Notes under the pieces: model-generated
The model's input: only the letters and a program-made list of their open reading frames with translations
The model's database searches: none
What the model was told of the DNA's origin: nothing
Translations under genes and position numbers: made by a program
Shown: piece after piece, positions 38,001-49,660 of the stretch
How the letters are laid out: each line of letters opens with the position of its first letter
Numbering within the stretch: the first letter of the stretch is position 1
DNA from: Cruorifilaria tuberocauda
Taxonomy: Eukaryota; Nematoda; Chromadorea; Rhabditida; Onchocercidae
DNA length: 56,812 bases
Direction: 5' to 3'
NCBI GenBank assembly: GCA_013365365.1
Contig: JABVXU010000359.1
Coordinates: 1 to 56,812, forward strand

Positions 38001-41000
38001 TTTGCGGTGAAGTAACGGTATATAATATTCATATTTCAAATTATCGGCCGCCACAATGTTTGCGTATTTTTCCATCGCCACCAGATCAAATCGTTCTTAG
38101 TGTAGAAGACTTAGATATTGGGTAATGCAATACAAATCATTTAATAAATTTGAAATTTTTGATTTATCTTTTAAGTACATTTAGTAGCGTAATTTAGAGA
38201 TAACTCTTTATCATTTAAATTCTCTAAATGATTACCTCAAAAATGGTATATTAATCTTGTGTTGTTATGATTTAAATAAAAAGTAACAATTGAAATATGC
38301 GGGAAATAATGGTAATTTTACAGAGCAGCCGGTAGCTTAGAAGGTATCGCCAATATTATAGTTCCGATTGCGATTTCCGGTATCGTTCATGCTAACTTCT
38401 ACCATGTTAGTATAACTTCATATTGCAATTCAAGGAATCAAGCAATCTATAACATTATATATATTTTTTAATAATCTGTTTTCAATACAAGATTATTTCT
38501 TAATCATACTTTATTGTTTAAAAAAGCCAGCTCTTGATGAAACCTGACATCAGAAAAAGAGAGAGAGAGAAAAAGAGATAGAAAAAGGGAAGCGATTCAA
38601 GAAATTAGCTCAAATTCTGATTTTAGTCAAACCTTTAATTTTCTGTCTTTCATTTCTCCCATTGTTTTTCTCCCTCTCTCTCTCTTTTTCCTGGATTTTT
38701 TCTTTTTTTCTTTCTCTCTCTATCAATATAACATTCCAATTTTTCTCCCTTATCATTATTTATATAACCTTTAATGCTGATGCATGGGCAATATTTTAAT
38801 AATTCGAGTGAATACTTAAAAGTGATCGAAGACTGATTGATCAATTCCATAATTATATTATCTATTTATTAATATATTAGATCTATTTCTAATTTCAAAA
38901 AACTATTGAATTTCATATTTCAAAGGTTCATTATATTAAACCAACGTGTGGCTATTGTTTTAGTAAGTATTACTTTATTTATTTTAGCTTAATCAACTCA
39001 ACTATTTATTGAATATCAATATTCTAATAGGTATCAGCGATTATAACACTAAAGCTGGAACGTTCCCCGTATGGATTACCTCGAATGACCATATCTGAAT
39101 GTGATATAAAAATACCATTTGCTGATGTCTGCATCCAACATGCTGGTTTGTTGGGCGAAATTACAAATTTAATTTTTCGGGTAAAATTTTTGAAAGAACG
39201 GAAATTTGGTATCATTTCAACTTTTCAAAAAAAAATTTATTGTGAAAAATAATAAATTTGTGGTAAAATATTTTGATTCAATGAAAATTAATTTTTATAT
39301 TTCAAATTTATATAAATTCGATAAATTTGAAAATCATCTAAAGAAAAAAATTTTTATTATTTTATGAAAGAAAATAGTAATTAATTTTTAGCAAGATATT
39401 TCTGGACGAGTACGTGCTATGGCGCCTGCACGCATTTGTGAACTTTTACCACAATTAATTGATGAACGAATTAATCCTTTGTTAGCTCGTATACCACAAT
39501 CAATTCCATTCACACAAATGGCGAACATATTCATGGGACTTCTTGGCGGATCAATGCCTCATGTCAGTGATTAAATGAAAATGAGTAAAAATGTAATTTA
39601 AAATTCGAAGAAAAGAAAAAATGAAAGAAGCAAATACTCTTAATAATACTAAAATGGAAATTAATAGGAGATAAATAATAACAGTAACAGATAAGTAAAG
39701 GATTCAGGCACATTAATTAGATCAACAAAATGTTTATGAGAAATACGTAGAATATGATGAATTCGAAGTTATTTTTACAAAATATTAATTGTGTTAACAG
39801 ATCTAATAAATCAGCTTTTTAGCTATCATACAGATAGTAATACAATCTCCTTTCCATATACATTACAACTTTATGCTTCACAGTTTCAGTTTACAAACTT
39901 GCACTTTACAAAAAAAAATTAAATATCAAATCGTTCGCAAAATACAAAAATTATGTAAAATGGCATAACATCGTTAAATATAAATGAAAGAAAAATATAA
40001 AAGGAAATTATTTATCACTAATAATACTTCAGTGTCGTTCACCACAATGTCAGGCACGTTTGGCTGCGGGAAAAGCACCACCAAGCATTAACATTGTTAG
40101 TAATACGCCACCGATAAATCCACCGTTACTACCGGAACTGGAGCGACATACCGGTAGAGTTAAAGGTTCTAGAAATAGTGCTGCCAAGATTGCACCTTCC
40201 GCTCCAATTCAAATAATGCAATCAAAATTCGTGAACAATGTTAGAGAAGATGGAAGGAAAACGGAATCACTTAGAACCGGCAGTGACAGCGGGGGAGTTG
40301 ACAGAGAAAGGAATAACAGTAATGGATTAGTGACAGGAAGTGATGCACGATATTTCAATCAACAACCAACTCAAAAGGTATATTTTTTAGTTTACATGAC
40401 TTCACTAATTCCATAAGGTTTGAATTGATAACAGGTATTCATGAAACTTCCAGAAATATTCACTTTTTTTTCCTCTTTATTTTGTGAAATAATGCAACAA
40501 TAAGCTTAACTTTCTATCACTAGCAGAGCGGATATCAGCGATATTTTTAAATTACTTTTCGAGCTGTGCATTGATTCCTTGAAGAAAGTAAAATGAGCTT
40601 TTGGCAGAAAATAAATAAGAAAAATATAATTGAATCGAGTTTCGCTTTTGCTAAGTTTGCATTTTTCTAACTCTATTTGAAATAAACGAATGTGAAGCGC
40701 ATAGCCAAGAAATTTGACATTGCTTACTGCTTCTATTTCAATTCCGTCTGTTTTAGGTTCTAAGTTTTTCTGCGCATCCTTTTGTAAGAACAAAACGAGG
40801 AGTGGAGGGATTTGGAAGTTTCTCATCGAACAGAAAAAATGAAATTGTTGATTGGTCAAGAACTGCTCAATCACCATCCATACAGCAAACTGTAGTGCTT
40901 CATTTGCCACCGAAAGAACTGTATCAGTGGCAACAAAATCGACAACGATTATGGCAACAGCAACAGCAGAAGGAAAAAGCCGTTCAGAATTTACCACTCC

Positions 41001-43263
41001 ATTCCCCGGCATTTCCCGAGCATAGTTCAAAAGCGACTTCTATTCCTAACACCATCATACCGTCCCATCAACTTAACCAATCATTCATACATGGTGTACC
41101 GGTGGCTTTACCGCTCGTTAAGGGATATGGTGGAATTCCGATTGATTACAAATCAGGTGGTGTTTATCCATCCGTTAGTGCAATTGGCGGTTTCAGAGGA
41201 GCGACTTATGATCCATGTGCCGGATGTCCATCTGATGCTGCTAGCGATACATTTGGCGTTCTCGGCAATCTTATCAAAGAGCAACTCAATCTGGTACCAT
41301 ATATGATCCTACTTTTTCTTTTACCCGCGTCATTTATATTCTGGGATAGGTAGATCACAAATGATTTGATCAATCAAAATTATTTGTTTGATTCTTCAAT
41401 TCTATTGCAACACATCAATTAATAAATTTTTTAATTTCCAATAATAGAATTAAAAAGGAACGTTTCTATTCACTTATCTCTTCGTCTGTTGATCTCTCCA
41501 CTTTCAATATCATTTTGGAAATCATTTCAATTCACCTTTTATAACTATAGTAACTTAAATGTTTTAAATTCTTTTGCAGAGAAAAGTGGCAAATCTCCTT
41601 TTAACGACTCAATTGCTACGGTCCTATGCAACATTCTATGATTATAACATAGATTTAAATGGGGAATTCAGTCCTAATGGACGTGGCGGCACACCATTTG
41701 GCCCATTCCCGATGCAATGGCCTAGATCAGTTGGATCATCAATGATTGAAATTCTAATTAGCGACTTCACAATCAATTCTCTTCTATATTGGATGCATAA
41801 GTATTTTTTGCAATATTTTCAGTTTTTAATGATGCATAAATATTTACAATTGAATTGTCTCTATTACAGAAAATTGCAATTTTTCATAGAAAAAGAAAAT
41901 ATTACAAAAATTTTCCACTAATTAAGATTCGGGAAATTGTGATCATTTTTGCTATGCATATTCTACTTTTTTTTGAATCAGATTTTTTTAACATTAGCAA
42001 GTTGATAGAAAGAAATCTTTTTAAGGGCTAACTTTCTATCATTTCGTATAGGACCAGAAACACCCAATATTGGAGCGTTGTTAACAACAACGTGTGATCT
42101 TGGCAATGATTATTCAGGAGTTCGTGTTTACCTGTTTATTTTCCTTTTTTTAAACAAAGAATGAACGATCACAGTTATCGTTCATTTGTATAGAAAAATA
42201 TATTCCTGATTTGTTTTCTGACATTTAAGGAATTACTGTTATTTATTTGTATGGATAATTAGTAGAAATGACTTTACATATCATGCACTTTGTATCACTT
42301 CATTTTCAAATAACAGAAGTTGACGAAATATTCCAGGAAGAATTGGAAAATGAAGTATTATTCATTCGATTGTTACGTTTAAGTCAACGTCGCCGTCGTT
42401 ACCAACTTTATCATCAGCAGCGTAGCAAACGTCAAGCAATTACTGGTGGTGATTCAAATCTGGGAAATCTCGGTGATCTGGCTGATCTTGGTATTTGTCT
42501 GGGTGATATTATACCAGCTATCAAAGAGAGATATCCGAACAGGACATTAGCGCTTTTTATACGTTCAGCACGTGCACCTTCAATTACAATTAGCAGACGT
42601 GGTGGAGGTAAATATTATTGTACTGATTGATAATGGTTTTGAATCCTTTTACTTTTTGTGAAAAACTTTGAAATTTTAATTTTAAAACATTTCAAAATCA
42701 ATCATACTTGTAGGCAGTATACAATTAGATTTGGTAGCGTTTGTTGACATCTATCTGGATAGAACAAATACACGAGTTGGCACGATGACAGTGATAGCAG
42801 TTGCTGATATAATGCTCCAAATAATAGGCCAACGAATTGTTGCAAATGCATCACTGCCAGTTCTCAGATTAATAGATCGTGATCAAACATTGGGTTTACA
42901 ACAGGATGCACTTGATAATTTGGCTAGTTTAGCCAATGATATGATTTTAAAGGTATATATAAAACAGTATTGTTTTGTAAACTTTATGGTAATCCATTTT
43001 CTTCCACACCTTTATTAATTAATTGATTCATCACATTCATCTCCTGCCTAATTTCTTTTTTGAATTTTGCTCCATTTCAAAATTCAAAAATTCGATGCTA
43101 ATTTTAGGCAGCTAATCAACAGTTCAACAGAGGTCTGCAAATATCGCTACCAACATCAGCTCTTCCGTTAAATATAATTAGACCACATATTAAAATATTT
43201 GAACATTCTATTTATATCGGTAGCGATTTCACGATATCGCCATCAGCACTTCGATTGCTTTAA
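35055..43263 (+). CDS. Secreted BPI/LBP/CETP-family lipid-binding protein, 14 exons
   Basis: Coding exons: 35055-35078, 36786-37039, 37662-37881, 38000-38121, 38324-38405, 39031-39180, 39392-39562, 40033-40377, 40757-41293, 41580-41800, 42026-42123, 42317-42607, 42714-42952 and 43108-43263 (TAA 43261-43263). They total 2910 bases in phase, 969 residues. The first exon gives MFPRSGIH, and the next continues LFAPFLLFLEILIL, a clear signal peptide (cleavage near 25-29). Residues about 100-345 match the N-terminal lipid-binding half: GIKIRINQRAFQYAS, then IVHANFYHVSAIITLKLE. Cys258 and Cys300 lie where the family's conserved disulfide is expected (compare human BPI Cys135-Cys175). Residues about 342-625 are a low-complexity Pro/Ser/Gln/Asn-rich insert not found in human BPI. 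Residues about 636-969 form the C-terminal half (SDFTINSLLYWMHK, FRIGPETPNIGALLTTTC). RTKR at 467-470 and RRRR/RSKR at 766-769 and 777-780 resemble furin sites. Expected role: binding lipids outside the cell; the ligand is unknown. The weakest joins are the AAG acceptor at 42025 and the GTGTTT donor at 42124, both required by phase and family pattern. An AATAAA lies about 520 bases after the stop (43781). Confidence 0.85.
38552..38735. repeat. GA tract facing CT tracts in an intron (possible hairpin)
   Basis: A purine run (GAAAAAGAGAGAGAGAG, from 38552) is followed about 100 bases later by its near-perfect reverse complement (CTCTCTCTCTCTTTTTC, 38674-38690) and a second CT run (38702-38733). 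All lie in the intron between exons 38324-38405 and 39031-39180 of the BPI-family gene. The transcript could fold into a stem of about 17 pairs. Confidence 0.65.
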
Positions 43264-44757
43264 TAGAACGAACATTGTCTTCAATAGATGCTATTGGTGT
43301 GCTTTTACGAGTATGGGAAACCCCGGTCTTTTCTTTGTGTGATTTCACTTATTTTCATCATTCATTGATTTTCGAAGTATGAAAATTTTATTTTTTGGAT
43401 TTTAATTTAGCCTAGACAAGTTGTTAACAGTCTCTCTTCCCTTTAAATTATACTAATGCGTTATTTATCATAGATCTTGCGATTTAAAAATGATCAAATT
43501 AATCTGAATTTGAAATAGGTTGTTAACTTCTCAAGGAATTCAAATTGTTTAGCAGCATCAATAAGCTCGGGTGATTAAATTGCAATTTCAATTTTCAACT
43601 GAACATTTGACTTTTGTTATTTCGGCTTTTCCCCTGATCGGCTTTCTGATGTTCCTCCTATCTTTACAGTTATTTGATTAGAATTATCCCGACCTGCTTT
43701 CTACCTTATTTTACATATTAATAATTGACAACGAAATTCTTTGCAGATTTTATTTACTTTCCAAAAAGTGATAAGCTTATAATAAATAGATTTCATGAAA
43801 TTATCAGAAAATATTTTGATGGAAAAGAATGACAGTTCCAGCATGAATCACAACCACTTTTTCCTTTTTTTACAGTTATCATTTTCTGCCAGATATTTGC
43901 TGTGATATTATTAATGCTCACTATAACATCGCATTTATTTCATTTTAAAATGTTCTAGTAATTGTAATGGCTTGTAATCAAGTGAACATATATATTACTG
44001 ATAAGATGTATCAGCGATTATTTTTCTCTAATTTACGAAACATATCCAATATCTGAATGGACATAATTGCCAAACCATAGAATTGTAAAATATTTATCCT
44101 CACCGTTCAACAGCTGAAACCGTCTTCGCTTATTTCGGCTCAGTGACAAGAAGAATCATTCGGCAAGGCAGACCGCCCTGGTTCCGAATCACCTTCATCT
44201 GTTAACTGCAACAGCTACCACCTGACAAAACGTCCTGAAACGCCGAACCGTCCCATAATCGTGACATTCCAACTGTTCGATCTGCGACAAGAAACTGCAT
44301 ATTTAAGATGACTGTTTAATCTCTTAACATATGTATCTTTACCGTCTTCGTTCACATCCTCTCACCTAAGCCCGATCCTTAGCGCTTCTATCCCCTAATT
44401 CAGAATTCTCGATTCACTTATCATGGAGACTGAATTACATTCCCGTCTTTAATAACGTATTCCCCGTACTTCGCGAATTCAGAAATCCGAATGACTAATC
44501 CGACTGAATTGTTTCAGATCGATGGAAAGTTCAGACTGTAATAATCTCGACTTCATTCTGATCCATCTTGGTATTTGTATGCCACTGACTCCCATAACTC
44601 TGGTGTTTTGCAATGTGAAAGAATGACAGAAAAAAAAAATTTTATTCAAAACCATCGAAAAATGTGAAATCGCAAAAGTTTCCAAAAATGTGTATTCTTT
44701 AAATATACGCAGCGAAATTTTTGTATATTATTTGAAAAACATTGTAAAAAATTTATG

Positions 44758-44876
44758 AAGCGCTGCGAAATTATGAAAAAAATTTAAGCGCTGCGAAATT
44801 ATGTGAAAAATTTATCAAGCACTGCGAAACTGTGCAAAAAAGTTTACCAAGCGCTGCGAAATTATGAAATATTTTT
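44758..44876. repeat. Tandem repeat, four copies of a 28-32 base unit
   Basis: The unit AAGCGCTGCGAAATTATG plus an A/T-rich tail occurs four times, the third copy with changes (AAGCACTGCGAAACTGTG). The CGCTGCG core contrasts with the AT-rich surroundings. It lies near the left end of the degenerate block at 44080-49660. Confidence 0.85.
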
Positions 44877-47800
44877 GAGAAATAGCGATAAATAAAATCG
44901 CCAATTTATTTTACTGAGTTCGTGATATATAACTGCTCAAGGCATAAATTTGTTTGCCTTTAAAATTCGTCTTTAAGAACGAAATTTTCAAACCCAATTA
45001 GGGCTTATGAAATTATGCGCAAAAATCATTTTCTTTTTATTTAAGAATTTCCTATAAAACGTGCTTTTAAAGCATCGAACCAAAACTGCAGTTGTATAAT
45101 ACTTATACGTATGTAATATATTCCCTTTATAGTTGGATAGAACTCGAACCAGCTGCAAGTTGGAAAATATAACTGAATCTAATTTAAGACAATCTCTTAA
45201 TACTACTGCATTAAAAAAATCAAAATATTCTAGCAGACGATATGTAAAACTAGAAGAACGAGGTTCTACAGTGAAAATTTTATATCTTGTCAATTACCAA
45301 TCGATTTGCAATGAAAAACGACTTGAAATTTGTCATAACTGTTGATCGATACAAGTTCACTGGATCTTGTAAATATTTCTACAAAACTGAATCAAATCTC
45401 TTCAGTGTAACTGCATCTAGAAACCGAAGATTTTCAAATTTAAAAGTAGGATAAAGACTGTATCAAGGCACTTTTACTTGCGCCCCTTTTTCTGTCTTTC
45501 TTATCTTCACTTCTTATCTTTCTATAGGATTTTTTTCCAAAAATATTTCGAAATAAACGGATATGATGGAAATGACATGAATGCCAATCAAGGAAGCACG
45601 AGCTAGTCGATATTAATGAACAGGATGAGAAGTGCAGGCATTCAAATCGTCCTAGTTACACCAACTTATCCTAACAACATTTTAAAATCTAGCTTAGACG
45701 TAAGTAAATGGGAACCCGTCCAAAGAATCTTACAGCCTACCTAATTTAAATTGACGCACGCCACACGCCAATAGAGAGCAGCTGCCATGGAAGATTAGTG
45801 CTTCCATGGCTCCAAAAGTCCTAGGATGAACTTATACTAGCCTACGAATAATGTCTACAAACTAACTAACTAATGCTTACAGAAAAACTAATTATTGAAT
45901 GAATGCTCAAGTACCTAAATGCCTGCACAATTTATCACATTTCGACCAGTTGTCTTACTTTTCATTGACAAACACGACATTCAACCATGTCCGCATATCT
46001 CAAAAAGAAAACCGTTTAACAGGGGAGATTATTTATAAAGAAACATCCCTCATTGGAAAAGATAACGAACACCAAAAGACTGATTGCTGGAAGAAAGAAT
46101 AAGCAAAAAGAGATGCACCAGAACAGCATCTCTTCATGTATTGCTCACTTGCATAGTAGAAATGCGCCGAACTAAACCTCAAACTAAAAGCTTATTACTC
46201 TGTTAGTCAAAAATAAAATTGAAAACTTATGTCCTTCAAATTCCGTTGAAAGAGTTTAATACTACGTAGACATTAGCCATTCCTAGCTTAGAAATCACAA
46301 CGGTGCGGTGTTTAGGTCTTACTACCTAGATGATATGTACGTCTCTGGAATGTCATCAGAACAATGTACTTATCCATCGACTACCTAAGAAATAAGTAGT
46401 TAAAGTGATGTATTTCTTATAGAATTATAATAACCCAAACTACCTAATAAACATCACAAAATACATTAATATGTCCTAAATCGTTTATTAAATACTACTT
46501 AGAAATATTAAGGCTCAAAAAAAAAAGTCACCTCCTACAACTTACGAAAATTGAGTCCTAAAATATCTCACACCTACTTTAAATTACGTTTCATTTTGTA
46601 TTGACATTCCTAGTACGAATTTCTACACCACACCGCTGTTTGTATACCAAGTTGAAAAAATAAATATGAATATAAAATGGGAAAGTTTATAAACCATCTG
46701 AATTCGGTCTTAAACCTAAATAAGTATAGGAATGTAGGTCACTTCTAACAAATCAGCCTATAAGGAACAGATACGACAACGAAAATTATGTTAAAAGTTC
46801 CACTATTTTAAGTGAACTGAAATTCACTTAGCAAACTAGTTCATCTAACAGACTGTTTATAGTCCTCTTTAAAAACTTTACCTAAATCCATCCTTCAGAA
46901 AGGAAAAAAGTCCTCTACGTTAAACACATCAGCCAAAGCGGTTCTCTTGATTTACATAGAATTCCAGACACTGAATATCCTGATATCTTTATCAAATTCA
47001 CGCTACTTGAGCTTATTATAGCAGTGGTATTAAAATTAAGCGGATGTGAATTTACGCTCTTCTTCATATTAGAAGTTCTAAATATAAAACTCAATTATTC
47101 CAAATTCAAATTTGGATACTTCAAACATCCATTCTTAAGTAACTTGCAACCCAACTAAAGGTATCGACGGACATTCGCACCACTTAGATGGTCAACCAAC
47201 TCCTACTACTCTTGCAAAAATTAGTATTATAAGCAAGCTTAATTACCAACTACGAAGATTTAGCTAGGTCAAACCACAATTAATCACACGTTCTTGCACA
47301 TCTTTTCAATTGGCAGCAGCAGCCAGGCACACCATGCAAATCACTGCTTAACCTTAACTACACGAAGACAATTCTCCCTAATTTGGTTCAAACTAATTTA
47401 AATCTGAGTTTGATTATGGTAACTCACAAATTCGCGAACATCATTTGTTCCTTAAACGAAAATTCTTCATAAACAATGACTATGAAACAACAATCTGCAA
47501 AACCTAGTGCAGTTTCTGCAACTTGACAAAGATGTGGAATGTTCGCAAACAAGCTGAATTTCCAATTCCCAAAATTGGATGAATGCAATACACTTATCCT
47601 TTAGTTGCCAACTATCAGATGATATTAAAGGTGAGCAAAATCTCTTTATGTTCTGGGAGCCCTTATCGTAGCGACCACTCCACGCCGACACATTTTTTCA
47701 TTAAACTTCGCATATGACAACCGGTTAACGTATTCCACCTCAAAAATATACTCCGATAATTTCCCTTTATGGTTACACTTGTACTCTTCAGGAGTACTCA

Positions 47801-48387
47801 CCACTAATCTTCGTAGCTACCGTCACTTCAGCCTTCACATTACATTCTTTTCCGGTCCACTATTTTCGTTCAAGAGGTACACATTTACCACTTAAAAGCA
47901 TAACCACCGTTTATTTTACTACTACACGTAATGGAAGGGGATTACGAAACAATTGCCAAATCATAAATTCTATTACTTACAACTCTAACAATATTACTTT
48001 CTATATACAAACTATGCGCATATTAAATGCTTCTAATGAGCGACCAAATGCAAATTATAAATGCTGCTTCTGAGTTAATCTTCCAATAATTTTAAAAGTC
48101 AATTACGAAAGATATTTCCGGAACTAAATTTCACAATCGCTAAATTTTCGAATCAATAATATCTCCTGGTAACGAAAAGCGATGGAAAAAATGAAAGAAT
48201 GAGTAGAGCTAATTACTACATCCTCAGATTTCCATGAGTTATTAAAGTTGTTTTGGATTCTACGTTTTCTCCCCCTCAGATAAATGCAGCATTTTCCATT
48301 TATCAAATTTTGTAATAAGTGTCAAATTCTTTCGCAAGTTTCAAATCAGGATACCCCAGCTGTTCTATTCGGTCTGGACCCAAACTT

Positions 48388-48404
48388 CGTAACGTAACGT
48401 AACG
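48388..48404. repeat. CGTAA pentamer, three copies
   Basis: CGTAACGTAACGTAACG is a short perfect run inside the degenerate, GC-richer block. No function is apparent. Confidence 0.7.
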
Positions 48405-49660
48405 GATCTCTCGGGTGTTTCTGTGCCTCACTGCTCCACGGTGACGCTACATAATAACTCAGGGATCGTCTTCAACCCTATCTGAGGAATACTCAATCTC
48501 TTCAATCCTGAAAATCTCCAATTCATTCGTGAGCATTGTCATTTAGGAATCCGTTACCTAAGAATATCCAACTTTCCTCACTTTTATTGTACCCAAACGA
48601 ACCAAACCCAGGAGTTTGCTGCCTTCCATTGTCCAGAAAACCAATTCCGAAACGAGAATGAAAATATGACTTCAGTGTTACTAAAAATTTCAAAATTGTA
48701 AACCTTAAGGCCCTTAACACTGATCCCAATGTTTCAGTACTGCAATCTCTGTGAACTACATACGCGCTAACTGACGTCCTACCATTCATTCTTTACCGTA
48801 CCTGAAAACAGTACCAATGTTCTAAACATAATGAAAAAAGAGACACTTCGGATGCAAGTAAAATGTATGTGTCGACGGCCAAACAATCACATCTTCCTAC
48901 TAGAACACAACAATTTCCATCCATCACAATTGCAGATATATATATTTACAAAAGCAACGATCGACTATTCCTCATATTCAATTTCGAAAAAGGATAAAAT
49001 TGGTATCGTTACACTTACCTTAGTAGACTCACTGCTCCAATCTCCACCAGAGTGATCCTCTTACATATCAGAATACTGATTTATTCGCCTCATTTCATAC
49101 AAAGTATATGGCCTCCAAGCTACCCAAAATATCGGGAGTGAACCCTCATTGTTCTTCCCCGCTCCTTACATCTACCAGTAGAACCCGGCACGGCTCCGTC
49201 CGCTGCGACTACCAAAAGATGATTGTGAAATCATGAAGAGCACGTTTATATAGGAGCCATCGGACTCTTCTGGAAATTTCTGGAAGACCCACCCACTGCG
49301 TATCGAATTTGTTAGTTTTCAAAATGAATTTCGTGCAAGAAAATAAGAGTGTGAAATAGGCAGGTAGATACTGTACAAATAGCATGTAAATTGAGAGAGT
49401 GCACTGCCGTTAAAATGAGAGAAACCAGGGAAAGACCATTTGACGAATTGAAAGAGAGAACGATAATGAAACTGAGTATCAGCTGATTGATTAGTGTTGG
49501 AATGTTCTCTAACCGATCAATAGTGGGCAGATGTTTACGATCAGTTTGTTATAGTATGATGAGCTGGCTGTCGGATACCTAGTCTCCTGATGCATTTCGC
49601 GATCCCTCAATTTGGGCCATTAAGGAACTCTTAGACGTGTCTAATGAGAGCAGTCCTTTC

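Larger units (their letters stand above)
44080..49660 (-). mobile_element. Degenerate region, possibly an old LTR retrotransposon
   Basis: This stretch is visibly richer in G and C than its AT-rich flanks yet has no long open frame, which suggests formerly coding DNA now decayed. On the minus strand, an LTR-like promoter context appears at 49245-49252 (TATATAAA), followed downstream by GC-rich DNA at 49190-49210. A minus-strand frame at 47467-47691 contains FIQFWELEIQLVCEHSTS; FWELE-like peptides occur near the start of the reverse transcriptase region of BEL/Pao elements. I found no second LTR copy, no intact reverse transcriptase motif and no target-site duplication. The element class and both ends are therefore guesses. 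The alternative is a decayed host gene cluster or simply a region of different composition. Confidence 0.3.

Noticed and set aside
40506..41030. A 174-codon open frame on the minus strand
   Set aside because: It overlaps the plus-strand exon 40757-41293, which is supported by splice sites and phase, and looks like its shadow.
42052..42110. The acceptor GTATAG at 42051 as start of the eleventh BPI exon
   Set aside because: In the phase required by the preceding exon it leads to an early stop, whereas the upstream AAG acceptor keeps the frame and the family pattern.
48523..48789. An 88-codon minus-strand frame in the degenerate block
   Set aside because: I see no zinc-knuckle, protease or polymerase motif, so I could not use it as evidence for a retroelement.
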